DNA from: Roseibium limicola
Lineage (GTDB): Bacteria; Pseudomonadota; Alphaproteobacteria; Rhizobiales; Stappiaceae
Assembly: GCF_017313085.1 (NCBI RefSeq)
Contig: NZ_JAFLNF010000003.1
Location: 310,001 to 374,000, forward strand
Length of the DNA stretch: 64,000 nt
Reading direction: 5' to 3'
In this document: one piece after another, positions 62,601 to 64,000 of the stretch
How positions within the stretch are numbered: the first letter of the stretch is position 1
Layout of the letters: every line of letters starts with the position of its first letter
Program-made: the position numbers and the translations under genes
Notes under the pieces: model-generated
What the model was told of the DNA's origin: nothing
Databases searched by the model: none
What the model saw: only the letters and a program-made list of their open reading frames with translations

Positions 62601-63959
62601 TCAAGCCTCGGATTTTGTCTGCTTTTGCTCGGGCAACTGCCGCAGAAGGCGGGTCACCTGAGCGCTGGCCGCAACGCTCCCGGTCGCGGCGAAATTCTCA
62701 TGGTTTCGTTCGATGTCTTTCAGGTCATAAAGGTAGTTCACCATCAAGCTGTGCGCTTGGCGCAGACCGTTTTCAGACAGGTCTGCGTTCCAGTGTACCC
62801 GCTCAAGCCGAGCCCCATTGCCAATGTGAAACCGAGCCACGGGGTCCAGCGGGCGGGCGCCCCGGGATTTTTCCTGTGTCAGATAATGTGCACCGAGCGC
62901 AGGCATAACTGTTTCCAGGTCCTTGGAAAGTTCCTCATTGTCTTGCCATGTTCTGTCCCGCAGGGCATCCAGTTGCTGACCACTGAGGGCGGCACCGGCC
63001 AGGCCCTTGTCCTCGGCCAGTGACTGGGAGAGCCACTTGGTAAAGCCGGGAACCGGCGATAGCGTGACAAAGGTCTTCAAGTTCGGCAGCTCCCGGCGCA
63101 GCTCTTCAACGACCTGCTTGATCAGGAAGTTGCCGAAGGAAATGCCGCGCAAACCTCTCTGGCAATTGGAAATGGAATAAAACACAGCCGTTGCGGCTTC
63201 GTCTGCCCGGATTTCCGCCCGCTGCTCAGCAAGGATAGGCCCAATCGCTCCAGGGATTTCGCGGGTCAATGCCACTTCCACAAAGATCAGCAAGTCATCG
63301 ACTAGTGCCGGATGGAAGAAGGCATAGAGTCGACGGTCAGCCAGCCCGATACGACGGCGCAGGTCGTCCCAGCCGGTGATCTCATGAACGGCCTCATACT
63401 GGATAATCTTTTCCAGTATGTTGGCAGGCGTCTGCCAATCGATCCGACGCATCACCAGAAAACCCCGGTTGAACCAGGAGGAAAATAGATGCTCGAAATC
63501 CCGGTCGACTTCCTTGAGATCGGGCTCTTCGGCGAGACAATCGAGCAGATCCGAGCGCATCGCGACAAGTGACTTGGTGCCACCCGGCGCCAGGTTGAGA
63601 CGACGGATCAACTCCTGACGGCGCGGTTCAGACGCGGAGTGAAGTCGGCGCTGCAAGACCGGATCATCAGCTTTTTCGGCCAATTCCTTGGCCAGATTCG
63701 CGATTTTTTGCGTGTCAGCACCAAAGTCCTGGTAAAGCGTGCGGAAGAATGTGAGCCGCTCTTCCCGCGACAATTTCCCGTAGTTCAAGAGCACTTCTTC
63801 GGCGATCGCCACCCCGGATGCCTCTCCCCTTCCGGAGAGAAGCTGGTCGCACAGCGACCCAAGTGGGACCTCGCTCAACCGCCCTTTCCGGCCGTCGATA
63901 AGAGAGCGTCCCTGAAGCGTGATGGAGTTCAGAAGTTCGCCGAAGAAGCTGGTGTTCAT
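62601..63959 (-). CDS. matA: Malonyl-CoA decarboxylase
   Basis: A 452-aa enzyme converting malonyl-CoA to acetyl-CoA and CO2. The helical amino domain (LSREERLTFFRTLYQDFGAD near residue 62) and the GNAT-like catalytic domain are both complete. Key catalytic-side stretches are FYSISNCQRGLRGISFGNFL near residue 260, TLSPVPGFTKWLS near residue 295, and ARFHIGNGARLERVHWNADL near residue 380 with the family's Ser-His elements. With MatB it lets the cell feed malonate into central metabolism. Its ATG overlaps the upstream stop as ATGA. Confidence 0.94.
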   Translation of the reverse strand: MNTSFFGELLNSITLQGRSLIDGRKGRLSEVPLGSLCDQLLSGRGEASGVAIAEEVLLNYGKLSREERLTFFRTLYQDFGADTQKIANLAKELAEKADDPVLQRRLHSASEPRRQELIRRLNLAPGGTKSLVAMRSDLLDCLAEEPDLKEVDRDFEHLFSSWFNRGFLVMRRIDWQTPANILEKIIQYEAVHEITGWDDLRRRIGLADRRLYAFFHPALVDDLLIFVEVALTREIPGAIGPILAEQRAEIRADEAATAVFYSISNCQRGLRGISFGNFLIKQVVEELRRELPNLKTFVTLSPVPGFTKWLSQSLAEDKGLAGAALSGQQLDALRDRTWQDNEELSKDLETVMPALGAHYLTQEKSRGARPLDPVARFHIGNGARLERVHWNADLSENGLRQAHSLMVNYLYDLKDIERNHENFAATGSVAASAQVTRLLRQLPEQKQTKSEA

Positions 63960-64000
63960 AATGCCTTGCCCATCAGGAATTCGGGAAGCCAGGTGGCGAT
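63956..64000 (-). CDS. C-terminal end of a probable TRAP large permease (malonate), cut by window edge
   Basis: Only the last 14 codons are visible: IATWLPEFLMGKAL then TGA, overlapping the decarboxylase start by 4 bases. The WLPxFLMG ending is typical of DctM-type TRAP permeases, and malonate operons of alphaproteobacteria often encode a TRAP system before the decarboxylase and synthetase. The call rests on a very short segment and context. Confidence 0.45.
   Translation of the reverse strand: MATWLPEFLMGKAL

Noticed and set aside
1-64000. CRISPR arrays, insertion sequences, integrases, prophage genes
   Set aside because: No direct-repeat array, transposase, recombinase or phage structural motif was seen on either strand.

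Overview
This window is chromosomal DNA of a GC-rich alphaproteobacterium, probably a marine, metabolically versatile member of the Rhodobacterales/Stappiaceae type (Labrenzia, Roseibium, Stappia). That placement is inference. It rests on a form I aerobic CO dehydrogenase (cox) operon, a nasTS-controlled nitrate-assimilation operon, TRAP transporters, a separate mnmD gene, GTG starts and overall protein style. No rRNA genes, CRISPR array, prophage or insertion sequence is visible. Gene density is high and neighbours look compositionally uniform.

Layout. 1-5000: a TolB-like beta-propeller gene cut by the left edge, a 41-aa small protein with an operator-like palindrome, malate synthase G, and a divergent EamA exporter. 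5059-7788: a large CPA1 Na+/H+ antiporter with a cytoplasmic cyclic-nucleotide-binding domain. 7900-17960, minus strand: the carbon monoxide operon, in transcription order coxC (MHYT-LytTR regulator), an 820-bp spacer, coxM-S-L-D-E-F-G, then an unrecognised small membrane protein. 18300-20920: divergent MnmD and MnmC2-like genes plus a YbaK-type deacylase. 21016-24045, minus: a three-gene TRAP transporter (dctP-Q-M). 24448-25023: tRNA-Gln(TTG) and tRNA-Pro(CGG). 25167-26837: a metallophosphoesterase and a phosphopantetheinyl transferase.

26895-43842, minus: a 12-gene nitrate-assimilation cluster in the order nasT, nasS, nrtA, nrtB, nrtCD (fused), nirB, nirD, an FNT channel, a phosphatase-kinase fusion, cynS (cyanase), nasA and cysG. 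ABC uptake brings in nitrate (and possibly nitrite or cyanate). NasA reduces nitrate to nitrite, NirBD reduces nitrite to ammonium, CysG makes siroheme for NirB, and cyanase releases ammonium from cyanate. A sigma-54 -24/-12 promoter followed by a leader with AnnGnn hexaloop hairpins overlapping an intrinsic terminator lies directly before nrtA. This fits NtrC activation plus NasS-NasT antitermination.

44210-49452: a 3-hydroxyacyl-CoA dehydrogenase/lambda-crystallin relative, a Rho_N-like small protein, a DHA2 drug exporter, a DJ-1/PfpI protein, a YihY/BrkB membrane protein and a YrhK-like protein. 49510-54621: two tandem paralogous chemoreceptors. 55003-60211: a small unknown protein, a HerA-type ATPase, a two-cupin protein, a nitroreductase and a Tat-exported multicopper oxidase. 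60329-60866: a small gene apparently broken by one extra base in a C run. 61062-64000, minus: malonyl-CoA synthetase, malonyl-CoA decarboxylase and the very end of a probable TRAP permease, which looks like a malonate-use operon running off the right edge.

All calls come from reading the sequence. No database search was run.
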